From Phycisphaerales bacterium UBA7708 (lineage in GTDB: Bacteria; Planctomycetota; Phycisphaerae; Sedimentisphaerales; Anaerohalosphaeraceae), in NCBI GenBank assembly GCA_002482415.1, contig DLFY01000309.1, forward strand, positions 19,810 through 34,837: DNA of 15,028 bases. Direction: 5' to 3'. The notes under the pieces were generated by a model, which did no database searches, had not been told where the DNA came from, and saw only the letters and a program-made list of their open reading frames with translations. Numbering within the stretch: position 1 is the stretch's first letter; every line of letters starts with the position of its first letter. Below are positions 8,401 to 15,028 of this stretch, one piece after another. The translations under genes and the position numbers were made by a program.

Positions 8401-8491
8401 CATGTTTGGTTTGACATTTGCCACAATCCTCACGCTGGTGGTCGTGCCTGTGCTCTTTGCAGTGATGTTTAATATCCGGGAAAAATCATGA
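5450..8491 (+). CDS. RND-family efflux pump, inner-membrane subunit (divergent HAE/AcrB-like)
   Basis: A 1013-aa proton-driven transporter of the resistance-nodulation-division superfamily. It shows the duplicated layout: TM1 near residues 12-31, a large periplasmic loop, a TM2-TM6 bundle, then TM7, a second loop and the final bundle. In the TM4 relay region LGMLVDNAIVIVEG, Asp402 matches AcrB Asp407, while the next residue is Asn403 instead of Asp408. The TM10 lysine is kept as Lys923 (MLIKNSVVLIDE). In TM11 the position aligned with AcrB Thr978 is Ala960 (RPVSMAALTT). From memory, DN-type TM4 motifs occur in a divergent HAE-like subfamily, so this is probably a lineage trait and not damage. 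GGGAGG at about 5438-5443 precedes the ATG, which overlaps the adaptor stop as ATGA. Substrates are unknown; drugs, lipids or other amphiphiles are all possible. Confidence 0.95.
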   Translation: MNVAELAIQKKTISWVFTVLILLGGLFAYLKMGRLEDPEFTIKAATVITYYPGATAMEVAEEVTDEIETAIQKLGQVDYVKSLSMPGFSYIHVELKKETPKDTIPQVWDELRRKVGDMQSKLPPGTSTSVVNDDYGDVYGVFYAVYGDGYSYAELKEHADMLRRELLLVQDVANVTLFGVQQEVVYVEISRARLAQLGISIQTLIGTLTGQNMAVDAGSIQVGSQYIRIQPTGELKSVQEIGNILIAGGSGGSKLYLRDIATISRGYQEPPTAMMSFNGKPAIGVGISTVEGGNVVVMGNAVEKRLKELQSQTPIGIEIGTIVQQAQSVTAAISGFVINLIEAVIIVIGVLIFAMGFRSGIIIGAILLLTVCASFIIMQSKGVMLERISLGALIIALGMLVDNAIVIVEGILVNGQMGMDKTKAAAAIVKQTMWPLFGATVVAILAFAAIGASNDSTGEYCRSLYQVIMYSMMWSWVLAITLCPLFGVQFLKTEKQQGGNADPYKGSFFQAYKKFLVFCIRNRYFTLILLAAMLIFAIYGFGFVDKSFFPDSTQPQFMVHYWLPQGTYITQTEKDLKQIADHVKTLEGVSSTASCAGQGFLRFQLTYTPEEPNPAYGMILVTVEDYKAIPDLMTRINEYIAQTYPQSQGYCRRFVLGPGDPFKIQARLRGPDPVVLRQLSLKVEQIMRDNPNTADINTDWRQPVPLIRPVVADTQARNAGIARADIAQALLYATEGRTVGYYREQDELLPIVARSPQAERNNPADLANIEIFSPAAQRFIPLQQVVVDFKTVSENQIIRRRDRLPTLIVRCDPKDGPASIVFNQLRPQIEAVSLPSGYTLEWGGEYENSGDAQKALAANIPVITVLVVLIVIMLFDSIKKPLIIFLTVPLAVIGVTAGLLLMKQPFGFMALLGFMSLAGMLIKNSVVLIDEINAQLASGKDPYLAVVDSGVSRVRPVSMAALTTVMGMAPLLVDAFFVSMAVTIMFGLTFATILTLVVVPVLFAVMFNIREKS

Positions 8492-8521
8492 TAAGGTCAT
8501 TCTAAAACATGGAGATGCGAT

Positions 8522-8878
8522 ATGGGTATAAGACTTCTGGAACAAAATGGAAATGTGTACGTGATCGAAATTGCCGGCCTGCTCAAAAAAACGGAGTGGG
8601 ATGCCGGACAGTCGCTCGCTGCACAAAAGTGGGAATCGGCATCCGATATCAAACTGCTGATTATTTTGAATGATTTCAAGGGCTGGGAAAAAGACGAAGG
8701 CTGGGGCGATATGACGTTCTATGCCGCCCATCGCGAGAAAATTACAAAAATCGCATTTGTGGGCGATCCTAAACATGAAACCGATATGCTGATGTTTTCA
8801 GGAGCCGGTTTCCGGCCGGCGCCGGTCAAGTATTTCCCGCCCAATCAGCTTGAATTAGCCCGCAAATGGCTGGTATGA
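8522..8878 (+). CDS. SpoIIAA-like STAS-domain protein
   Basis: A 118-aa soluble protein resembling the SpoIIAA-like family within the STAS/SEC14-type fold. Visible features are an N-terminal strand pair (NVYVIEIAGLLKKTEW), a central strand-helix unit (IKLLIILNDFKGWEKDEGW), a second strand (KITKIAFVGD) and a C-terminal helix starting at QLELARKWLV. Members are small cytoplasmic proteins of mostly unknown role, often found near membrane or stress genes; true SpoIIAA is an anti-anti-sigma factor, but no kinase or sigma factor partner is seen here. GGAG at 8511-8514 lies 7 nt from the ATG. The gene begins 30 bp after the pump gene and may be the last gene of the efflux transcript, because a hairpin starts right after its stop codon. 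The family call is good; the function is open. Confidence 0.75.
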   Translation: MGIRLLEQNGNVYVIEIAGLLKKTEWDAGQSLAAQKWESASDIKLLIILNDFKGWEKDEGWGDMTFYAAHREKITKIAFVGDPKHETDMLMFSGAGFRPAPVKYFPPNQLELARKWLV

Positions 8879-8897
8879 CGAATGGATCGACCGTTCG
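8879..8897 (+). terminator. Hairpin directly after the STAS gene stop codon (possible weak terminator or 3'-end stem)
   Basis: CGAATGG (8879-8885) can pair with CCGTTCG (8891-8897) across a 5-nt loop, giving a 7-bp stem with one G-U pair that begins at the first base after TGA. There is no adjacent T run; the nearest (CTTTTG) is about 10 bases further on. It may stabilise the efflux transcript end or cause partial termination before the TPR gene. The rest of the 91-bp gap up to 8969 shows no convincing promoter. Confidence 0.35.
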
Positions 8898-8962
8898 GAG
8901 CAGAACTTTTGCACACAAATGTATCCCGATCAGTGAATATTGAATAAAAGCAGAATATAAAC

Positions 8963-8969
8963 AGGGGAG
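8963..8969 (+). promoter_or_regulatory. Ribosome binding site AGGGGAG deciding the TPR gene start
   Basis: The motif directly abuts an ATG at 8970 but lies 6 nt before the in-frame ATG at 8976, so the second ATG is the better start. Confidence 0.65.
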
Positions 8970-8975
8970 ATGACC

Positions 8976-10172
8976 ATGAAAGCGCAGAATGTTGTAATTG
9001 CAGTGGTGGCTACGAATATTGTATCTATTCTGGCCACAGCATTGATCGTTGGCGGAAAACAGCCTGAACAATCACAGCTTGCGCCGGAACCAATGGCTCC
9101 GACAACCGCGGCTGCGCCTGTTCCTGCTGCTGCCGTGGTTTCGGGCCGGCCGGCTGCAGATAAAGAAAAAGTTCTGGCTTTTTTTGACAGCATTAAAAAC
9201 AGCCGCCGGAAAGAAGCGGTTGCAGAGTTCAAAAAAATCATGCAGGATGTACCGCCGTACGCCAATTTGGGTACTGTGACTTATGGATACAGACTGGCCC
9301 TGGAAGGGGAGTATCAAAAAGCCATCGAGGCAACCCAGAAAGACATCAATCGTGCACCGGAACGGGTGGACTCCGTCTATACACTGGCCTGGATCTATGC
9401 CAAAGTCGGTGACTACGACAAGGCATTACAGGTATGCAGCGATGCCCTGAAGGGGGGGACGCAATTCGGCAAGCTGAATTACATCATGGGATGGGTTTAT
9501 GCCAAACAGGGTAAATACGAAGATGCATTAAAAGCCTGTGATGCGGCACTCAGCGCCGAGCCTTATGCCCCTGGGCTGTATTTTGCCAAGGGCCGTATCG
9601 AAGATATTTTCGGCAATCAGGATAAAGCCATTGAGCATTACATGAAAGCGATCAGCCTGAAGGATGATTTTTACAGTGCCTATGTTTATCTCGGATTTTT
9701 GTACACTGAGCTGGGACGTTATGATGAAGCGATAAAGACACAGAAAGAGGCTGTTGCTCTGGATAAATACGGGGCGGCGGGCTATTTGGGACTGGGGCTT
9801 GCCTATGACGAGATGGGTAATTATCAGGCCGCTTTGCCGCAATACCAGAATGCCATGACACTTGGAAACTTCGGGACCGAGGCCAGTACCGTCAAGAAGC
9901 CGCTGTCGGTGAGCCTGAGTATTGATGATGCGGTCATTTACAACCGGATTGGGATTTTGAATATCCGGCTGGGTGCGTATGAGGAAGCCCTGGCGGCATT
10001 CAATCAATCGCTGAAGGCCCGGCTTGAATTTCATGATGCGTACCGTGGACTGATAATGACCTGTTTGCTCAAAGGCGATAAGGAATCGGCGAATCAGTAT
10101 TATGAGAAGCTCAAACAGGCGAATCCTGAAATGGCCAAAACGATTGCCGCTTTCGTCGAGAGTCAAGAGTAA
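8976..10172 (+). CDS. Membrane-anchored tetratricopeptide-repeat (TPR) protein
   Basis: A 398-aa protein with one N-terminal hydrophobic segment (about 6-26), an Ala/Pro-rich linker (about 35-60) and a TPR solenoid from about residue 98 to 385. About eight repeats can be counted by the W/Y-G-Y-A-P spacing, near 98, 131, 165, 199, 232, 266, 318 and 352. A stretch of about 18 residues near 300-317 breaks the regular 34-residue phase before the seventh repeat. The N-terminus looks like an uncleaved anchor or signal peptide, placing the solenoid in the periplasm. TPR arrays are protein-protein scaffolds, so it may organise an envelope complex; the partner is not known. The DUF4239 gene starts 14 bp downstream, so the two are probably co-expressed. 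The TPR call is firm and the role is unassigned. Confidence 0.88.
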   Translation: MKAQNVVIAVVATNIVSILATALIVGGKQPEQSQLAPEPMAPTTAAAPVPAAAVVSGRPAADKEKVLAFFDSIKNSRRKEAVAEFKKIMQDVPPYANLGTVTYGYRLALEGEYQKAIEATQKDINRAPERVDSVYTLAWIYAKVGDYDKALQVCSDALKGGTQFGKLNYIMGWVYAKQGKYEDALKACDAALSAEPYAPGLYFAKGRIEDIFGNQDKAIEHYMKAISLKDDFYSAYVYLGFLYTELGRYDEAIKTQKEAVALDKYGAAGYLGLGLAYDEMGNYQAALPQYQNAMTLGNFGTEASTVKKPLSVSLSIDDAVIYNRIGILNIRLGAYEEALAAFNQSLKARLEFHDAYRGLIMTCLLKGDKESANQYYEKLKQANPEMAKTIAAFVESQE

Positions 10173-10186
10173 AGGAAATCAATAGT

Positions 10187-11074
10187 ATGGAAGCTGTTTT
10201 TAGGCTGGATGGCATCCCCTTGTGCGGTATATTTATCCTTGCGATTGTAACAGTTCTGGCATCCATCGGGATCGGGACGCTTCTGGGCAGACACAGACGG
10301 ACCCTGCCTGACCACGAGAGCGAATCGTCTCTGGGCACCATTATCGGTGCGATGCTCGGATTGCTGGCATTCATGCTTGCCTTTACATTCGGTATGGCAG
10401 CGGACCGGTTTCAGACGCGAAAACAGCTCCTTCTGGATGAAGTCAACACCATCGGAACCACATATCTTCGTGCCGGGCTGCTGCAGGAACCCCATGGCAG
10501 CGAAGTCCAGGCGCTGCTTCGACACTATGTTGATTTCCGTGCAGGTCTGGCCAGCCAGCCTCCGGCAGACCAGGTGAAGGGATTAAAGGAACTGATTTTG
10601 CGTTCAGAGGAACTTCAGTCTCAGATGTGGCTGCATGCGATTGCTTTAGCCAAAGCAGATCGCAGTTCCGAAATTGATGCCTTATTCATCAGTTCCCTGA
10701 ATGAATTGATGGAGATTCATAACAGCCGGGCGACGACAATCAGCTATCGCATTCCCCCGGCCATCTGGTATGTCCTGTCCTGTATCACGATCCTGTCCAT
10801 GGTGACGGTTGGCTATCAGGAAGGGCTGTCGGGCAAGCGAAGCGTTAAAATGGGTATTGTACTGGCATTCACTTTTTCGGCGGTGGTATTTCTTATTGCC
10901 GACCTGGATCGGGCAACCGGCACTTTGCGCGTCAACCAGAAGCCGTTGTTTGAATTGCAGCGACGAATACAAGAAGCGGCCGGGCCGGACGGGGCCGCAG
11001 AGAAAGCAATGCTGTTGATTGATCCTGTTGCTGAGATTCTCCATGATCACCATGCCGCAGAAATCCTGCAATAA
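10187..11074 (+). CDS. DUF4239 (bestrophin-like) membrane protein
   Basis: A 295-aa inner-membrane protein with four predicted helices at about 13-33, 49-70, 190-210 and 220-240, arranged as two pairs around a soluble helical domain. The stretch AFTFGMAADRFQTRKQ (65-80) followed by LLLDEVNTIGTTYLRAGLL is the characteristic DUF4239 core. A later helix, RTAVE-like in other members, is here the LMEIHNSRATTISYRIP region. Databases describe this family as bestrophin-like, so anion transport is conceivable, but I know of no firm functional assignment. An AGGA (10173-10176) lies 10 nt before the ATG. It sits 14 bp after the TPR gene and 14 bp before the glucosidase gene, a spacing typical of a shared transcript. 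The family is fairly sure; activity is not. Confidence 0.82.
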   Translation: MEAVFRLDGIPLCGIFILAIVTVLASIGIGTLLGRHRRTLPDHESESSLGTIIGAMLGLLAFMLAFTFGMAADRFQTRKQLLLDEVNTIGTTYLRAGLLQEPHGSEVQALLRHYVDFRAGLASQPPADQVKGLKELILRSEELQSQMWLHAIALAKADRSSEIDALFISSLNELMEIHNSRATTISYRIPPAIWYVLSCITILSMVTVGYQEGLSGKRSVKMGIVLAFTFSAVVFLIADLDRATGTLRVNQKPLFELQRRIQEAAGPDGAAEKAMLLIDPVAEILHDHHAAEILQ

Positions 11075-11088
11075 AGAGGCGATGGCAG

Positions 11089-13818
11089 ATGACAGCGGAA
11101 CATGAACGATTCAATGAAGACCGACTTCACCCGGGGATATGGAAGAGGTGGGGGCCGTATTTGTCCGAACGGCAGTGGGGGACGGTTCGGGAAGATTACA
11201 GCAGCGATGGCAATTCCTGGGATTATTTCTCGCACGATCAGGCCCGTTCGCGGACGTATCGCTGGGGCGAGGATGGTCTGGCAGGCATATCCGATGACAA
11301 GCAGCAGCTTTGTTTTGCCCTGGTTTTATGGAATGGCAGGGATCCTATTATCAAAGAGAGGCTCTTTGGACTGACCAACCGGGAAGGAAATCATGGCGAG
11401 GATGTTAAAGAGTATTATTATTACCTCGACAATACACCGACCCATTCCTATATGAAATACCTGTATAAATATCCCCAGCAGGCCTTTCCATACGAAGACC
11501 TGGTCGTTAAAAATCGACAGCGGTCGCAGGCCGAGCCGGAGTATGAACTGCTGGATACAGGCGTCTTCAATGAGGACCGCTATTTTGATGTATTTGTCGA
11601 ATATGCCAAGGCCGGCCCGGAAGACATCCTGGTTCAAATCAAGGTCCACAACCGGGGGCCTGAATCCGCAGAGATACACCTTCTTCCGACCCTGTGGTTT
11701 CGTAATGACTGGGCGTTGCGGCTGGCAAAAAAACACACCCGAAAACCCTTACTCCGACAGATGAGTGCCCCGCAGGGAATGAATCTGATTGAGGCATCGC
11801 ATTCCGAGTTGGGCCGATGGCTGCTGTATTGCCAGGGACAGCCGACCTTGTTGTTTACCGAAAATAGTACCAATATGGAACGTATTTTCGGCAAACACAA
11901 TAAAAGTCCTTATGTCAAGGACGGAATTAATAATTATATTGTTCATCATCGTTCCGAAGCAGTCAATCCCGAGAACAAAGGTACGAAGGCCGCTGCTCAT
12001 TACCGATTGAATATCGGGGCCGGCCAGTCATCAGAAATACGGCTGCGCCTTATCGGGCAGCATACCGCAGGAAAAAGTAAAAAAACAGCCGGCAAGGTGG
12101 AGCCGTTCGGGTCCGGTTTCGATGAAATGCTATCGTCCCGACTGCAGGAAGCCGATGCGTTTTATCAGTCTGTGATTCCTCAGTCGGTTTCTCCCGACGC
12201 AGCCAATGTCATGCGTCAGGCCCTTGCCGGGATGCTGTGGTCCAAGCAATTTTATTACTACAATGTCAGCAGGTGGCTTAAGGAACATAAAGCTCACCCG
12301 CTGGATGCCGGCAGCCGTCCCTGTCGCAACCGGGACTGGTACCACATGATCAATGCCGATATTATCTCCATGCCGGATAAATGGGAATATCCCTGGTATG
12401 CGGCGTGGGATCTGGCGTTCCACACGCTGCCGCTTTCCATTGTGGATTCCGATTTTGCCAAGCAGCAGATGGAATTGTTGCTCCATGGATTTTATCTGCA
12501 CCCGAATGGCCAGCTTCCTGCGTATGAATGGAATTTCAGTGATGTCAATCCGCCCGTTCATGCCTGGGCAACCTTGTTCCTGTATCGCCTTGAACAGGCC
12601 CTTCACGGAACAACAGATCTGGACTTCCTGAAATCCGCGTTCAATAAACTGGTGGTCAATTTTACCTGGTGGGTCAATCGCAAGGACCGATTCGGCAAAA
12701 ATGTCTTTGAGGGCGGCTTTCTCGGCCTGGATAATATAGGCGTTTTTGACCGGAGTTCATCACTGCCGACGGGAGGCTATCTTGAACAGGCCGACGGTAC
12801 CGCATGGATGGCACTCTTCGCCCAGAATATGGTGGAAATGTCTGTCGAACTGGCCGGCAGTGATCCCTGTTATGATGACATGGCGTTCAAGTTTCTGGAG
12901 CATTTCTATTTTATCGCTCATGCCATCAATCACCCCGGTCATGACAGTATGTGGGATGAACAGGATGGATTTTATTACGATGTCCTGGTCTGTCCCGATG
13001 GCAGTGCCACACGGCTCAAAGTTCGCTCGATGGTGGGCCTTCTGCCGCTCTGCGCAACCACAGTGGTCGAAAAATGGCAGCGTGAACGAATTCCAAAAAC
13101 ATTGGCGGCCGCTGAAATCCGCATGCGGCAGTCGCCGGGGCTTTTCGAGTCGATTCATCCGACAGGACCTCAGCATCTGGGAGTGGCTGATCGTGGAATA
13201 TTTGCTTTGCTCACCCCGGACCGCCTTCGCCGAATCCTTTCAACAATGCTGGATGAAAATGAATTTCTCAGTCCGTATGGTATTCGCTCCCTGTCCAAAT
13301 TCCATGAGAAAAATCCATATCTATTCCATGTCGGAAAACAGGAGTATCGAGTATCCTATCTGCCGGCCGAGTCGGATACCGGCATGTTTGGCGGGAATTC
13401 CAACTGGCGAGGACCTGTCTGGATGCCTGTCAATATTTTATTGATCAGGGGATTAATTCAATTCTACCTGTATTATGGAGACAATTTCAAGGTAGAATGC
13501 CCGACAGGCTCAGGCAGGATGATGAATCTGTTTGAAGTCGCCAAAGAAATTGGAGAACGTCTGACGCGTATCTTTCTTCGAAATGCGAAAGGCCGGCGTC
13601 CGGTCTATGGAAGTGCGGAGAAGTTCCAGAATGATCCTTACTGGCGGGATTACCTCCTGTTTTACGAATATTTTCACGGCGATAACGGCACAGGAATCGG
13701 CGCAAGCCATCAAACTGGATGGACAGGACTGATTGCCAAGATTATTCAGATAGTCAGTGCAGTGGATCCGAAAAAAGTGCTGGAAGCAGGTAAAAAAGGG
13801 TCAATTCATGGGCAATAA
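11089..13818 (+). CDS. MGH1-like glycoside hydrolase (GH63-related glucosidase)
   Basis: A 909-aa protein of the large bacterial 'glucosidase' family related to GH63 and the MGH1-like catalytic fold. An N-terminal beta-rich region (about 1-330) begins with ERFNEDRLHPGIWKRWGPYLSERQWGT split over residues 6-32. It leads to an (alpha/alpha)6 catalytic region. Conserved-looking blocks are YPWYAAWDLAF (Trp440-Asp441), YEWNFSDVNPP (Glu480, Asp485), NWRGPVW (772-778) and the C-terminal DNGTGIGASHQTGWTG (865-880). Length is normal and no break is seen. There is no signal peptide, so action is probably cytoplasmic, on an alpha-linked glucoside or compatible-solute type sugar; the real substrate is unknown and I cannot assign the catalytic acid/base pair safely. 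GAGG about 9 nt upstream supports the ATG at 11089. It overlaps the next gene by 11 bp. Confidence 0.87.
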   Translation: MTAEHERFNEDRLHPGIWKRWGPYLSERQWGTVREDYSSDGNSWDYFSHDQARSRTYRWGEDGLAGISDDKQQLCFALVLWNGRDPIIKERLFGLTNREGNHGEDVKEYYYYLDNTPTHSYMKYLYKYPQQAFPYEDLVVKNRQRSQAEPEYELLDTGVFNEDRYFDVFVEYAKAGPEDILVQIKVHNRGPESAEIHLLPTLWFRNDWALRLAKKHTRKPLLRQMSAPQGMNLIEASHSELGRWLLYCQGQPTLLFTENSTNMERIFGKHNKSPYVKDGINNYIVHHRSEAVNPENKGTKAAAHYRLNIGAGQSSEIRLRLIGQHTAGKSKKTAGKVEPFGSGFDEMLSSRLQEADAFYQSVIPQSVSPDAANVMRQALAGMLWSKQFYYYNVSRWLKEHKAHPLDAGSRPCRNRDWYHMINADIISMPDKWEYPWYAAWDLAFHTLPLSIVDSDFAKQQMELLLHGFYLHPNGQLPAYEWNFSDVNPPVHAWATLFLYRLEQALHGTTDLDFLKSAFNKLVVNFTWWVNRKDRFGKNVFEGGFLGLDNIGVFDRSSSLPTGGYLEQADGTAWMALFAQNMVEMSVELAGSDPCYDDMAFKFLEHFYFIAHAINHPGHDSMWDEQDGFYYDVLVCPDGSATRLKVRSMVGLLPLCATTVVEKWQRERIPKTLAAAEIRMRQSPGLFESIHPTGPQHLGVADRGIFALLTPDRLRRILSTMLDENEFLSPYGIRSLSKFHEKNPYLFHVGKQEYRVSYLPAESDTGMFGGNSNWRGPVWMPVNILLIRGLIQFYLYYGDNFKVECPTGSGRMMNLFEVAKEIGERLTRIFLRNAKGRRPVYGSAEKFQNDPYWRDYLLFYEYFHGDNGTGIGASHQTGWTGLIAKIIQIVSAVDPKKVLEAGKKGSIHGQ
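13798..13800 (+). promoter_or_regulatory. Core of ribosome binding site (AAAAAAGGG) for the gene at 13808
   Basis: The purine run ending in GGG lies inside the glucosidase coding region, 7 nt before the ATG at 13808. The in-frame ATGs at 13757, 13823 and 13838 lack an equally good site, so 13808 is preferred. Confidence 0.5.
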
Positions 13819-14548
13819 AATCATGGATGAAGAAAAGATGAATCCAAAATCGATACATATAAAAACAGCCCAAGTCAGGAATGTTTTCCTGCTGATGACG
13901 GCAATATCCCTGCCCTTGCTGGCGGCCGAATCATCGCAGCCGTTTTCAAAACTGGACAGTCCGGATACGCCAAGCGGCTATCTCGCCCGCTTGCTGATTA
14001 ACGAAGTACCTTTTCCCGGCGAACGTGCCTATGAGAGTGAAACGGCAACCAAAGAAGCGATGCTCCAGATTCTCTGGGTGCTGCACTGCCGCATCCATCG
14101 GATTCCAGAGGGCTATACTCAGCAGCAGGTAGCAGGCGTTCGCACCCAAAACATCATTGATGTCATCACAGGTACCGGCGAAAAAAGACAATGCGAAGGA
14201 TTTTACCGCAACAACAACGGGAAGTTTGTCACGGATGACCGGGTCGAGGAGCGAATTGACTACCTTCTCAAGATTGCCAATCAAGGCAGTAAGCCCGGCC
14301 GATTCAGCTCTCTGCTGAACTTTGGACAAAATCTTGCAAGAACGTATTTTAAGGAAGGTATCGAAGGCGTGGACCGCTATGCCAGCCTCGAAAAAATTGG
14401 CCCTATTAAGGTAACCGGCCATGCCTATTCCTGGATGACGGATGTCAATAATTACCATCCTGGCGGCAATTTTGTTTTTATCCCATCGGAATTCAAGGGT
14501 TCCCTCGGCGGCAATCGCTTCTTTACTTTGCGAAAGGATCCAAAATGA
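13808..14548 (+). CDS. Exported protein of unknown function, faintly SleB/cell-wall-hydrolase-like
   Basis: A 246-aa protein with a basic N-terminus and a hydrophobic signal segment (about 26-39, ending LPLLAA before ESSQ), so it is probably secreted to the periplasm. I do not recognise a named family with certainty. The mature part holds YLARLLINEV (58-67), ILWVLHCRIHRIP (88-100), a DVITGTGEKRQCEGFYR block (118-134), a basic helix LLNFGQNLARTYF and a terminal GGNRFFTLRK (234-243). The order ARxxxxE, then a helix ending in a basic residue, then QCxGFY, then GN-FF, is reminiscent of SleB/CwlJ-type cell-wall hydrolases, in which the Glu of the first motif is catalytic (here Glu66). That link is tentative. 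The gene overlaps the glucosidase by 11 bp and the next lipoprotein gene by ATGA, indicating translational coupling on both sides. Confidence 0.8.
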   Translation: MGNKIMDEEKMNPKSIHIKTAQVRNVFLLMTAISLPLLAAESSQPFSKLDSPDTPSGYLARLLINEVPFPGERAYESETATKEAMLQILWVLHCRIHRIPEGYTQQQVAGVRTQNIIDVITGTGEKRQCEGFYRNNNGKFVTDDRVEERIDYLLKIANQGSKPGRFSSLLNFGQNLARTYFKEGIEGVDRYASLEKIGPIKVTGHAYSWMTDVNNYHPGGNFVFIPSEFKGSLGGNRFFTLRKDPK

Positions 14549-15028
14549 CATTCTGTCGGCTTCATCATCTTGTAATTATGGCCATTGTCGTGTCGTTATT
14601 GTCCTCCTGCAAGACACCGCTCCCGGCAACACAGGCGGGTATTTCCGAAATCCCGACAGAAGTGGTGCAGCAGCCCTATCTGTATGAAGTCGTCAGGCAT
14701 CTTTACCGCTGGTATCTGGACGAATCCGAAATAGAAAATATTATTACATCCCCCAGATTTACTTTCTGGGTCCGTCGGCTTGAGCCCAGGCTGGATCCCG
14801 GAGATCAAAGCGTTCTGGCTGACATTTTTCTGCCTCAGGTCAATATCACGGTAAAGGTCAAAAAAGCTGACTACACCATTGAAGAAATGGGAACTGTGGT
14901 CAAAAACAAGACCTTTATGATAATCCAAATTACACGGGGTACTGTTCCGGCCCGCTGTCCCCGAACCTGTCAGCAGGTTTCAGTTGACGTTGGAGACATG
15001 AAAGACTACCTGTTCCGTACACGGAATC
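14545..15028 (+). CDS. Lipoprotein of unknown function, 3' end cut by window
   Basis: An open frame of 161 codons that runs off the right edge. The signal sequence (hydrophobic 9-19) ends in the lipobox LLSSC with the lipidated cysteine at residue 22, followed by KTPLP. The mature part begins with a helix-rich stretch (VVQQPYLYEVVRHLYRWYL) and continues as alternating strands (FTFWVRRLEP, ADIFLPQVNITVKVKK, KNKTFMIIQITRG). It includes a Cys pair in ARCPRTCQQ that could form a disulfide. No family was recognised. AAAGGA ends about 7 nt before the ATG, which overlaps the previous stop as ATGA. It is therefore very likely made together with, and may bind, the exported protein encoded upstream. 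It is a real gene by signal peptide, ribosome binding site and coupling; its function is unknown. Confidence 0.82.
   Translation, partial: MTFCRLHHLVIMAIVVSLLSSCKTPLPATQAGISEIPTEVVQQPYLYEVVRHLYRWYLDESEIENIITSPRFTFWVRRLEPRLDPGDQSVLADIFLPQVNITVKVKKADYTIEEMGTVVKNKTFMIIQITRGTVPARCPRTCQQVSVDVGDMKDYLFRTRN

Noticed and set aside
8909..8940. TTGCAC with GAATAT or TGAATA as a promoter for the TPR gene
   Set aside because: Spacing (19-20 bp) and the -10 match are too poor to call.
9528..10166. Minus-strand open frame of 212 codons opposite the TPR gene
   Set aside because: It mirrors the repeat codons of the TPR gene and has no ribosome binding site or domain.
12746..13444. Plus-strand frame of 232 codons inside the glucosidase gene
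   Set aside because: It is an out-of-frame reading of a conserved enzyme with no family features of its own.
13946..14551. Minus-strand open frame of 201 codons opposite the exported protein
   Set aside because: The plus-strand reading has a signal peptide, a ribosome binding site and overlaps with both neighbours; the antisense one has none of these.
1..15028. CRISPR arrays, insertion sequences, tRNA/rRNA genes, attachment sites
   Set aside because: No direct-repeat array, transposase or integrase, terminal inverted repeats, or RNA gene signature was seen on either strand.

Overview
The window reads as part of a chromosomal gene cluster from a Gram-negative (diderm) bacterium. It encodes several proteins with lipoprotein signal peptides, an outer-membrane efflux factor, and a complete tripartite RND pump, all of which need an outer membrane. 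Base composition looks close to 50% GC. The gene repertoire (NarL-type regulators, PPK2, DUF4136, DUF4239, SpoIIAA-like STAS, MGH1-like glucosidase) fits environmental groups such as Desulfobacterota or Planctomycetota, but I cannot fix the taxon from sequence alone. TGA is used as a normal stop codon, so the genetic code is standard.

All thirteen genes lie on the + strand. Left edge: the last 37 codons of a LuxR/NarL-type response regulator (2-115). Next comes a 291-bp leader with a possible promoter and two small inverted repeats. It is followed by a stand-alone receiver domain (407-805) and a one-domain polyphosphate kinase 2 (859-1668). Then come a DUF4136 lipoprotein (1743-2309) and a small potassium-channel-like membrane protein (2367-2819). 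The centre (2864-8491) is an efflux operon in the order outer-membrane factor, membrane-fusion protein, RND pump, with overlapping reading frames. The right half holds a SpoIIAA-like STAS protein (8522-8878), a membrane-anchored TPR protein (8976-10172), a DUF4239 membrane protein (10187-11074) and a large MGH1/GH63-like glucosidase (11089-13818). Last are a translationally coupled pair of exported proteins of unknown function: 13808-14548, with a faint resemblance to SleB-type cell-wall hydrolases, and a lipoprotein cut by the right edge (14545-15028).

Most intergenic gaps are under 100 bp and I found no strong rho-independent terminator, so large parts of the cluster may be co-transcribed. 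A reasonable inference is an envelope, energy and ion stress-resilience locus: polyphosphate-driven nucleotide rephosphorylation, ion flux (K+ channel, bestrophin-like DUF4239), efflux, and carbohydrate turnover, with signalling genes at the left end. That joint function is inferred from co-location only. The points most worth a second look are the receiver domain with Lys at the position equivalent to CheY Asp13, the coupled unknown pair at the right end, and the substituted proton-relay positions of the RND pump.
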